Origin: Victivallales bacterium | GTDB taxonomy: Bacteria > Verrucomicrobiota > Lentisphaeria > Oligosphaerales > Oligosphaeraceae | Assembly (NCBI GenBank): GCA_017963875.1 | Contig: JAGCTA010000365.1 | Location: 1-12,979 of the forward strand | Reading direction: 5' to 3' | Length of the DNA stretch: 12,979 bases | Shown here: in pieces, positions 7,505 to 12,979 of the stretch | Layout of the letters: every line of letters begins with the position of its first letter | Numbering within the stretch: the first letter of the stretch is position 1 | Program-made: the position numbers and the translations under genes | The notes under the pieces: model-generated | The model's input: the letters and a program-made list of their open reading frames with translations, nothing else | Database searches by the model: none | Told to the model about the DNA's origin: nothing

Positions 7505-8473
7505 ATGGGGCTGCTGGAGCGATATGGCGCAGGAAAGGATGTTTTTCGGGAAGCATCCAAATCCCCGAAAATGTCTCTTGGGCGCGTTTTGACCCAGTCG
7601 AAGCGCATGTATCGCATTGTGACGGATGACGGCGAGTTCCAAGGCGAAGTCAGCGGTCGATTCCGTCATGAGACGTCTTCGACCGCTGATTTCCCAGTCG
7701 TCGGAGACTATGTCTTGGCGATGCTTTCCCATTCGATGGGCAAGGCGGTGATTCATCGTGTGTTGACGAGACGCAATGTCTTTGAACGGACGATTGCGGG
7801 GAAGGCACCGCGCTCGCAGGTCGTCGCCTCGAACATCGATGTCGTTTTTATTTGCATGTCGTTGAACGACAATTATAATCTGAATCGCTTGGAACGGTAT
7901 CTTTCTGTGACATGGAAATGCGGCGCTGATCCCGTGGTTGTTTTGACAAAATCGGATGTGGCGCAAGGTTCTCTTGATGAATGCCTGAAAGCCGTCCAGG
8001 ACATCGCACGAGACGCACGGGTCCTCGTCACATCGTCGTTTGATTCCACGTCCATTGATGAATTGCGAAAGTTTATTTCAGTTGGCGTGACGGCGGCTTT
8101 CATTGGTTCTTCGGGCGTCGGGAAATCGACGCTAATCAATCTACTTCTTGGCGAGGAACGTCAGGCGACGGGGGAGATTCGCGAGGCGGACGGAAAGGGA
8201 CGCCATACGACCAGCATGCGCGAGATGATTTTGCTTCCCGACGGCGGCGTTGTCATTGATACGCCAGGAATGCGTGAACTTGGCATTGAAAGCGCGGATA
8301 TTGAAGCCACGTTTGAGGATATTGAGGAACTGGCTTTGCATTGCCGTTTTAGTGACTGCCGCCATGAAACTGAGCCTGGTTGCGCGGTCAAGAAGGCTAT
8401 CGAGGATGGTCGGCTGGATGCACGACGTTTGGAGAATTATCTCAAACTTCGGTACGAAGTCGGAGCAAGGTAA
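7505..8473 (+). CDS. rsgA: Small ribosomal subunit biogenesis GTPase RsgA
   Basis: A 322-residue circularly permuted GTPase that acts late in 30S maturation and releases from the subunit on GTP hydrolysis. The N-terminal OB-fold region (GRVLTQSKRMYRIVTDDGEFQGEVSGRFRH, written here in outline at about 26-55) is followed by the permuted G motifs. These are G4 TKSD (148-151), G1 GSSGVGKST (201-209), switch I KGRHTT and G3 DTPG (252-255). The C-terminal zinc knuckle is Cys-X4-Cys-X-His-X5-Cys (C280, C285, H287, C293). An in-frame GTG at 7493 is possible, but MGLLERYG from the ATG at 7505 matches the usual opening of the family. AAGAG at 7486-7490 is close to GTG and far from ATG, so the start is unsettled. 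The C-terminus ends abruptly after NYLKLRYEVGAR, shorter than common in the family (see findings). Confidence 0.93.
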   Translation: MGLLERYGAGKDVFREASKSPKMSLGRVLTQSKRMYRIVTDDGEFQGEVSGRFRHETSSTADFPVVGDYVLAMLSHSMGKAVIHRVLTRRNVFERTIAGKAPRSQVVASNIDVVFICMSLNDNYNLNRLERYLSVTWKCGADPVVVLTKSDVAQGSLDECLKAVQDIARDARVLVTSSFDSTSIDELRKFISVGVTAAFIGSSGVGKSTLINLLLGEERQATGEIREADGKGRHTTSMREMILLPDGGVVIDTPGMRELGIESADIEATFEDIEELALHCRFSDCRHETEPGCAVKKAIEDGRLDARRLENYLKLRYEVGAR

Positions 8474-8662
8474 TCAGTTGAGCATCGGCGCTGCTGGCGA
8501 GATGAAGCGAAAGTTGCTGCGAGAGGTCAAAAAACGACCGTATGCGAAAATCACCTCTGGTGCTTTCATGGGCAAATGTTAGTCAACTTTAATACATTTG
8601 CTTGCCTCGACTACAGTTCAATTTCCTATTTTCTTAGGAGAAAGAGCGTTTTTTGAAAAAGC

Positions 8663-8727
8663 GGTCGCAAAATCTTGCCACTTTTTATTGAAAATGGTCA
8701 AAAAATCTTGCCATTTTTATTGAAAAG
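8663..8727. repeat. Tandem 33/32-bp direct repeat upstream of the ATPase gene
   Basis: Two adjacent units (8663-8695 and 8696-8727) both begin GGTC, share AAAATCTTGCCA near the centre, and end in TTTTTATTGAAAA plus one base. They differ at only a few positions, including a one-base length change. A decayed third end (TTTTTTGAAAAAGC, 8649-8662) precedes them. The TTGCCA cores are 33 bp apart, close to three helical turns, so a protein could bind both on the same face. The second unit supplies the -35 box of the promoter. Confidence 0.75.
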
Positions 8728-8735
8728 GATATAGT
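8708..8735 (+). promoter_or_regulatory. Sigma70-like promoter of the ATPase gene
   Basis: TTGCCA (8708-8713) and TATAGT (8730-8735) are 16 bases apart, and each matches consensus at 5 of 6 positions. Transcription would begin near 8742, leaving a leader of about 37 bases. The -35 box lies inside the second repeat unit, which suggests that whatever binds the repeats controls this promoter. Confidence 0.6.
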
Positions 8736-8778
8736 ATGTCTAAAAGAATGTAGAATTCTTGCAATCAGAAGGGAAAAG

Positions 8779-10098
8779 ATGAAAAAGGCGTTGGAAGAAA
8801 TATTTGGGGAGTTTTATGATAATGGAATTCAGGGGGATGTTCGTCCGCGCATCATTCCGTTTTGGGAAAAGCCACATTTGATTTCGGTGATTACGGGAAT
8901 GCGTCGAACGGGCAAGACCTATCTGACCTACCAGCGTATGCAGGAACTTCTGAACTCAGGCATTTCCTTGGAGCGCATAGTTCATGTCAGTTTTGACGAT
9001 GAACGCCTAAACCATTTTTCCGTGGATGACTTGCATCTCATCAACGAGTTACATGCGGCGTTTTTCCCTGATGCGGCACGTCAGAAATGCTGGTACTTTC
9101 TGGACGAACTTCAGAACATTGATGGATGGGAACTGTACGCACGTCGTCTTGTTGACACTCCTCAGATTCAACTATGCCTGACAGGTTCCTCCTCAAGGTT
9201 GCTTTCGAGCGAAATTGCAACTCAACTTCGAGGACGTTCACTGGAAACTGAGGTCTTTCCGCTTTCATTTGCAGAAATGTTGACATTCAACGGCATTTTT
9301 ACCAAACTGCCGTCACCACCATATTCTTCCCATACGGTAGGGCGGTTGAAAAATGCTATGGGGCGTTATTTGGAGGAGGGCGGTTTTCCTGATGTTCAGG
9401 GGACAAGCGTCAGGCTTCGCATCCAAATGCTTCAAGGGTATGTCCAGAGCGTTCTCTACCGAGATGTATTGGAGCGGCACGAAGTTCCCAGCGTTCAGGC
9501 TTTGCAATACACATTGGACTATCTGATACACAATTATTCCAGAAAGATTTCTACACGTGCAATCTCTGGAGCACTCAAATTCAATGGCGTCTCAAGCAAT
9601 CGCGAGTCCATTGGAGAGTATCTGCGCTATTTTAAGGAAGCATATCTTGTCTATCCAGTTTCACTTCGAACGGATTCGCAGACCATCCGAAATGCAAATC
9701 CAGACAAGTACTACCTCGTTGATACAGGATTGCTCCGAGCCATGCAACCACGAAATGACGCCGAAAAAGGCTGGCTTCTGGAAAACCTCGTGTTTCTTGC
9801 TCTTCGCCGCGGATTTCAGGAAATCGAATACTACAACTGCATTGGCGGAGGCGAAATCGACTTTTTAGTAACAGACAAAATAACGCATAGCAATCGGCTA
9901 ATTCAGGTCTCATGGGAGATGGACGACGAAGAGACTTTCCATCGTGAACTTTCTGCCATGACAACTGCCATGGCAGAAACGGGCATTCAAGATTCAACCA
10001 TCGTGACATGGGACGACAAAGAATGTATTCAGGATGGCGTTCGAATCGTCCCTGTCTGGAAGTGGGCGTTGGAAGAGGCAAAAAGCCAAATTCCATGA
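8779..10098 (+). CDS. AAA ATPase with C-terminal DUF4143 domain
   Basis: A 439-residue cytoplasmic protein. AAGGGA (8769-8774) is 4 bases before the ATG. The N-terminal AAA_14 domain has Walker A GMRRTGKT (40-47), Walker B CWYFLDELQ (104-112) with D109-E110, and the sensor-like LTGSSS (134-139). A helical middle includes YRDVLERHEV (227-236). The C-terminal DUF4143 region shows YYLVDTGLLRAM, ENLVFLALRR (335-344), GGGEIDFLV (356-364) and LIQVSWEM (374-381). This pattern resembles the PD-(D/E)XK nuclease fold, with E335, D361 and Q376 in the usual acidic and third positions. The family is abundant and multi-copy in gut and environmental bacteria, and its function is unsettled. It stands alone with its own promoter and converges on the minus-strand operon. 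Family placement is secure; role unknown. Confidence 0.93.
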   Translation: MKKALEEIFGEFYDNGIQGDVRPRIIPFWEKPHLISVITGMRRTGKTYLTYQRMQELLNSGISLERIVHVSFDDERLNHFSVDDLHLINELHAAFFPDAARQKCWYFLDELQNIDGWELYARRLVDTPQIQLCLTGSSSRLLSSEIATQLRGRSLETEVFPLSFAEMLTFNGIFTKLPSPPYSSHTVGRLKNAMGRYLEEGGFPDVQGTSVRLRIQMLQGYVQSVLYRDVLERHEVPSVQALQYTLDYLIHNYSRKISTRAISGALKFNGVSSNRESIGEYLRYFKEAYLVYPVSLRTDSQTIRNANPDKYYLVDTGLLRAMQPRNDAEKGWLLENLVFLALRRGFQEIEYYNCIGGGEIDFLVTDKITHSNRLIQVSWEMDDEETFHRELSAMTTAMAETGIQDSTIVTWDDKECIQDGVRIVPVWKWALEEAKSQIP

Positions 10099-10162
10099 CC
10101 ATTAAAAACGTCAGGCGTAAATATGCAATATATAAATGTAGGATTTAGCCTTCGATGCATTG

Positions 10163-10177
10163 GGCAATCTGCTTGCC
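10163..10177. other. Small hairpin between convergent genes
   Basis: GGCAA (10163-10167) pairs with TTGCC (10173-10177) around TCTGC. It lies 65 bases past the ATPase stop, but no T-run follows directly on either strand, so a terminator role is doubtful. The rest of 10099-10211 shows nothing recognisable. Confidence 0.3.
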
Positions 10178-10211
10178 TGATTATCTGCAGTTTTCTTCCA
10201 GTTTTCTCTCT

Positions 10212-10313
10212 ATTTTCATGAACGCCCTTTGACGCTTGCGCAAAGGGCCTTGAATTGTCTAAATTTTCATGAACGCCCTTTGACGCTTGCGCAAAGGGCC
10301 TTGAATTGTCTAA
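10212..10313. repeat. Perfect 51-bp tandem duplication with a hairpin in each copy
   Basis: Units 10212-10262 and 10263-10313 are identical. Each holds the 8-bp stem GCCCTTTG/CAAAGGGC (10224-10231 with 10241-10248, and 10275-10282 with 10292-10299) around a 9-base loop. On the minus strand the second unit contains the last 15 sense codons and the TGA of the GH29-like gene. The first unit repeats them downstream in the same frame, because 51 is 17 codons. Identity of the copies points to a recent duplication or gene conversion. Confidence 0.95.
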
Positions 10314-11181
10314 AAGGGCTAGCCGCGAATGTTCCGAACGGCACGGCGGTTGTATCGCGGTTGTATCCCATGTCAAATGTGAGCGCACATCCTTTTTGAG
10401 ATAGACGAATCGCCCATTCGATTACGCTGTCGTCGTCAAAGCGGCTGTTCACTCCACCCCAGGTATTTCCAAGATAGGTCAGGCAGTGGGACTGGATTCC
10501 GTAGTCGTTCGGACCATTGACGTCAAACTTTTGAAGTTCATTGGTTTCGCCTGCCAGATAGTCATCGCCTGGCAGGACGCGAAATGAGCCGACGCCTCCG
10601 TTGAAGGCGCAGACGGCATTCGGATTTCCAACTTTTGCGGCGGCTGAATAGAGGAGGGCTATGTTCGCGCTGAAGGAGAGCCAGTCGTAGGCACCGTCGA
10701 ACCACCATCCATCAATGAGATCGCCGTAGGTCTTTGACCAAAATTCAATGACTTTAGCCCAATTGTCACTTCCTTCTTTGGTGATTTCATGGTCTCGGGG
10801 CAGGTCGTCTGGAAATCCTAGGGCATGTGCGGCGTTCAGGTCCTTATTTGCCACTTGGCAAGGGAGATAGGTCATAAAACGAATTCCCCTTTGACGACAG
10901 GCCACGGCGATTTCAGCAATGAGGTCTCGTGTGGCGCAGCGTTCGCCTGGCTTGTATCCAGCCAGTTCGTCGAAGACAAGATTGGGGGCGTTGTAATAAC
11001 CCGTATTCTGACCGAATGTGAAGATGAAATAATCGGCTCCCGCTTCGGCAAGTTGGTTGGCCAATGCCTCCGTCTCCATTTGGTCGATGAAGCGCAGAGT
11101 GTCCTTGTCTGGAAGGAAATGCATGAAGGCACCGATCTTATGGGCCATCCATGCGGCTCGGTTGTTTGTTGTCTTTTCCAT
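10267..11181 (-). CDS. GH29 (alpha-L-fucosidase)-like glycoside hydrolase fold protein
   Basis: A 304-residue protein with no signal peptide, so probably cytoplasmic. LAEAGADYFIFTFGQNTGYY (45-64) sits where GH29 enzymes carry the sheet strand with a His-His-Asp motif, but those residues are absent. DLIAEIAVACRQRGIRFMTY (86-105) is the usual following helix and strand. DGWWFDGAYDW (157-167) matches the strand-end motif that bears the GH29 nucleophile, here D162. The protein is little more than the TIM-barrel domain, far shorter than full fucosidases (about 430-550), and lacks the C-terminal beta-sandwich. It starts 8 bases after the stop of the upstream M14-like gene with no good ribosome binding site, so translational coupling is likely. 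The C-terminal FRQFKALCASVKGRS and the stop lie in a 51-bp tandem duplication. Family level is fairly sure; the substrate is not. Confidence 0.75.
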   Translation of the reverse strand: MEKTTNNRAAWMAHKIGAFMHFLPDKDTLRFIDQMETEALANQLAEAGADYFIFTFGQNTGYYNAPNLVFDELAGYKPGERCATRDLIAEIAVACRQRGIRFMTYLPCQVANKDLNAAHALGFPDDLPRDHEITKEGSDNWAKVIEFWSKTYGDLIDGWWFDGAYDWLSFSANIALLYSAAAKVGNPNAVCAFNGGVGSFRVLPGDDYLAGETNELQKFDVNGPNDYGIQSHCLTYLGNTWGGVNSRFDDDSVIEWAIRLSQKGCALTFDMGYNRDTTAVPFGTFAASPFRQFKALCASVKGRS

Positions 11182-11189
11182 AGTTCAAA

Positions 11190-12302
11190 TCAGATTTCCA
11201 AAAAAGCGAATAGAGCCTTGAGCAGGTCGCGGCCGCAATAGCGCAGATTGTCGAATGATGTCCCTTGGACATGGACGGCGAAGACATTGTAAAGTTCAAA
11301 ATTGTCCAGCATGAACCTTTCAAAGTAGCCGAGCGGGCGAATGGTCAGCGTGGAACTGATGACGGCTGGTGTCTGGATGGGGTTCCAGAATTCCGTTGTA
11401 TTGGTTCTCATGGCACGATGCAGTTTGACGGATGAGGACATGTAGTCGATGGTATGGACGGGCTCCAGCGACATTCCACCGTGGAATTTGCCTGCGATGG
11501 CGAATTCCATTCCGCTTTCCGCCAGTTCAAATGCCAGTTTGCGGACATTTTCGATTTCCTGCGGTGCGTTTTCCTTGTGCCACCATCGTCCGCCATAGCC
11601 GTAGCCAGCGGAATGTGTCGTTCCCGCGATGACACCATCGACGCTGACCATCGGGACGCATTCGAACTTGTAGTTGTCCAGAAAGCGCCGCGCGTCGTCG
11701 TTGTCGGATACGAGATAGTCGAGCATACCTTCGAGACCAACGCTGCCAGTGAACTCGTCCGCATCCTCGCGGGAAATGACGAAGACGCATTTTTTCGCGT
11801 CTGGATTTCGTGTAATCGTCAACCGTGGCATGTCGAGGCCGCAGCGTGATTTTCCGATGGACGAGCGTGTGACTTCTGGGTGCTTGCAGTATCCGTCAAG
11901 ATAGGAGAGCAAATCCGTATAGGTGTACATCGGACCGAAACTTACGATGGCCTCGTCTTCCTTGTATGTGTGCCTGAAATAGTATTGCCCGATGCAACTT
12001 CCCGTGTAGATATCCGTTGTCTTTTCCCATGTTTTTCCGCCGTCATAACTGACGACTGGGGCGACGATGTGGCCGTCGGCATATTTCCAGCGGTTCATTC
12101 CGCCGCTGTAGCCAGGCGAGGTGATTTCCCTGCATGTGAAGGTGAAGATGATTTCCCTGCCTTTGCATCCGCGCATTCGGAAGTTGAAGTAGTACCATGT
12201 GTCCGCACGCAGGTCAATCGAGTAGAAATCTTCTCCCAGTTTGGAAACACTGCCGATGCACGAACCTTCGTAGTCGCCGTCAAAGAAGATGCTGTCTTTC
12301 AT
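11190..12302 (-). CDS. M14 (cytosolic carboxypeptidase-like) protein, catalytic residues altered
   Basis: A 370-residue protein without a signal peptide. Residues 5-130 form the beta-rich N-domain of cytosolic-carboxypeptidase-type M14 proteins (IFFDGDYEGS, LRADTWYYFNFRMRG, YYFRHTYKEDEAIVSFGPMYTYTDLLSYL). The peptidase-like domain follows. CVFVISREDADEF (172-184) aligns without gaps to the canonical VFLSARVHPGET strand, so the zinc motif HxxE reads DxxE (D180, E183). Further landmarks are LEGMLDYLVSDNDDARRF, VPMVSVDGVIAGT, YGGRWW (where LNRxW is usual, keeping R239), and the third zinc ligand position GKFHGG (H274). Near the end VHVQGTSF (343-350) occupies the TLEASF site, with Q346 for the catalytic Glu. 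It may be an inactive or repurposed member. First gene of a two-gene operon with the GH29-like gene. An in-frame start at 12386 would add 28 atypical residues and is not favoured. Confidence 0.75.
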   Translation of the reverse strand: MKDSIFFDGDYEGSCIGSVSKLGEDFYSIDLRADTWYYFNFRMRGCKGREIIFTFTCREITSPGYSGGMNRWKYADGHIVAPVVSYDGGKTWEKTTDIYTGSCIGQYYFRHTYKEDEAIVSFGPMYTYTDLLSYLDGYCKHPEVTRSSIGKSRCGLDMPRLTITRNPDAKKCVFVISREDADEFTGSVGLEGMLDYLVSDNDDARRFLDNYKFECVPMVSVDGVIAGTTHSAGYGYGGRWWHKENAPQEIENVRKLAFELAESGMEFAIAGKFHGGMSLEPVHTIDYMSSSVKLHRAMRTNTTEFWNPIQTPAVISSTLTIRPLGYFERFMLDNFELYNVFAVHVQGTSFDNLRYCGRDLLKALFAFLEI

Positions 12303-12307
12303 TGCTA

Positions 12308-12312
12308 TCCCT
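12308..12312 (-). promoter_or_regulatory. Shine-Dalgarno site that picks the M14-like start
   Basis: On the minus strand AGGGA lies 5 bases before the ATG at 12302. The in-frame ATGs at 12320 and 12386 have no such site, and the extra N-terminal residues they add are AT-rich, polar and unlike the family. Confidence 0.7.
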
Positions 12313-12376
12313 GTGGTCATTTGATTGTTTTGAGTTTGCAGTTTTTTATTTGATTTCAGTTGAACTTTGACAATAA

Positions 12377-12411
12377 TATAATACATTAAATTTTTCCAAA
12401 AACAATGTCAA
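12377..12411. promoter_or_regulatory. Divergent promoter region between the M14-like operon and hisI
   Basis: This AT-rich gap serves both directions. On the plus strand a perfect -10 box TATAAT (12377-12382) sits 56 bases before hisI, though no good -35 box lies 16-18 bases upstream of it. On the minus strand a perfect -35 box TTGACA (12411-12406) faces TAATGT (12388-12383) at 17 bases. A plus-strand TTGACA is also present at 12367-12372. Exact start points cannot be fixed by eye. Confidence 0.4.
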
Positions 12412-12438
12412 CTCATCATTCATACTGAGGCAGAACTT

Positions 12439-12822
12439 ATGGTAGAACTTGATTTCAGCAAAAGCGCGGACGGTTTGATTCCAGCCATCGCGCAGGATTA
12501 TCAGACAGGCGAAGTCCTAATGCTTGCCTATATCAACAAGGAAGCATGGGAGAAGACACTTGAGACTGGCATTGCAACCTACTGGACGCGTTCGCGCAAG
12601 AAACTGTGGGTCAAGGGCGAGTCATCAGGGAACATCCAGAAGGTCAAGGAGATTCTCGTCGATTGCGATTTGGATACTGTCATCTTCAAGATTGAGCAGG
12701 TCGGCGGTTCCGCATGCCATGAAGGTTACCGCAGTTGCTTCTTCCGCCGCGTTGAAAAGGATGGCAGTCTGACGGTGCTCGGTGAGCGTGTTTTCGATCC
12801 AAAGGAAGTGTATAAGAAATAA
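12439..12822 (+). CDS. hisI: Phosphoribosyl-AMP cyclohydrolase
   Basis: A 127-residue single-domain HisI (without the HisE part) that opens the purine ring of phosphoribosyl-AMP, the third step of histidine synthesis, in the cytoplasm. GAGG (12427-12430) lies 8 bases before the ATG. Family blocks run in order: [18 protein letters not shown] (16-33), [20 protein letters not shown] (43-62), VDCDLDT (74-80) and [14 protein letters not shown] (90-103). The zinc ligands are C76, C93 and C100. The Mg-binding Asp cluster is D75, D77 and D79. The length is normal for the monofunctional form. hisG follows 33 bases downstream, which confirms a histidine operon. Confidence 0.97.
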   Translation: MVELDFSKSADGLIPAIAQDYQTGEVLMLAYINKEAWEKTLETGIATYWTRSRKKLWVKGESSGNIQKVKEILVDCDLDTVIFKIEQVGGSACHEGYRSCFFRRVEKDGSLTVLGERVFDPKEVYKK

Positions 12823-12855
12823 TTATTCGATTTTTGATGCAGGAGAAAAATCATT

Positions 12856-12979
12856 ATGGCATTGCTGAAATTGGGTTTGCCGAAGGGCAGTCTTGAAGAA
12901 TCAACAGTGGATATGTTCCGCCGTGCTGGCTGGAAGATTGACATCAAGTCCCGTTCCTATTATCCGTCAATTGACGATC
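12856..12979 (+). CDS. hisG: ATP phosphoribosyltransferase, N-terminal part (runs off the window)
   Basis: Only 41 codons are in the window. AGGAG (12841-12845) is 10 bases before the ATG. The start [16 protein letters not shown] and the following [20 protein letters not shown] fit the N-terminus of HisG, in which the LPKGSL loop is highly conserved. HisG joins ATP and PRPP in the first, feedback-controlled step of histidine synthesis. Whether this is the long form (self-regulated) or the short form (needing HisZ) cannot be told without the C-terminus. Confidence 0.93.
   Translation, partial: MALLKLGLPKGSLEESTVDMFRRAGWKIDIKSRSYYPSIDD

Larger units (their letters stand above)
8474..8778. other. 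305-bp gap between rsgA and the ATPase gene
   Basis: The first part (to 8582) stays open in another frame with a basic peptide (EMKRKLLREVKKRPYAKI) that could be the lost rsgA tail. 8583-8640 is AT-rich with a weak TCCTA/TAGGA hairpin (8624-8639). 8663-8727 is a tandem repeat, and 8708-8735 is a promoter. No RNA gene or convincing separate small gene is visible. Confidence 0.6.

Noticed and set aside
8663..8727. CRISPR-like repeats
   Set aside because: Only two directly adjoining copies without unique spacers and no cas genes nearby.
10029..10388. Minus-strand open frame with a twice-repeated 17-residue peptide
   Set aside because: The peptide repeat arises only because the 51-bp duplication is a multiple of three. 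The frame overlaps the end of the ATPase gene and the true GH29-like frame.
12303..12386. N-terminal extension of the M14-like gene from the ATG at 12386
   Set aside because: The extension is AT-rich, overlaps the promoter region and has no Shine-Dalgarno sequence, whereas AGGGA sits 5 bases before the ATG at 12302.

Overview
The window looks like a chromosomal segment of an uncultured bacterium, most plausibly of the PVC superphylum (a Lentisphaerota/Victivallales- or Kiritimatiellota-like gut or sediment lineage). This rests on a fused SecD-SecF with long extra periplasmic segments, a secreted beta-helix protein with a C-terminal CBM9-like domain, and GH29-like and M14-like accessory genes. 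It is inference from gene style; no rRNA or other decisive taxonomic marker is present.

Layout. 1-226 is a non-coding leader packed with hairpins, including a REP-like element of three stem-loops. 227-2968 encodes a secreted right-handed beta-helix protein. 3114-6610 holds the protein export genes yajC and a fused secDF. 6728-8473 holds a short-chain dehydrogenase followed after 18 bases or fewer by the ribosome-assembly GTPase rsgA. 8474-8778 is a regulatory gap with a two-copy tandem repeat and a good sigma70-like promoter for a DUF4143-type AAA ATPase (8779-10098). Then comes a convergent two-gene minus-strand operon (11190-12302, then 10267-11181): an M14/cytosolic-carboxypeptidase-like protein with altered catalytic residues, and a small GH29 (alpha-L-fucosidase)-like protein whose 3' end is tandemly duplicated. 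An AT-rich divergent promoter region separates this operon from hisI (12439-12822) and the start of hisG (12856 to the edge), which begin a histidine biosynthesis operon.

How the genes work together. YajC and SecDF form the accessory module that uses ion flux to pull preproteins through SecYEG. The beta-helix protein, with its signal peptide, is a likely Sec client. hisI and hisG supply steps 3 and 1 of histidine synthesis. The M14-like and GH29-like pair lack signal peptides and are probably co-transcribed cytoplasmic proteins of unknown substrate.

The observations most worth following are the M14-like protein (His to Asp in the zinc motif, apparent Glu to Gln at the catalytic position), the roughly 125-residue Ala/Lys/Glu coiled-coil insert in the SecF half, the perfect 51-bp duplication across a stop codon, the repeat that carries the ATPase promoter, and the REP-like element with a mirrored base change. 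I found no clear new multi-gene defence or biosynthetic system, no CRISPR array, and no tRNA or rRNA.
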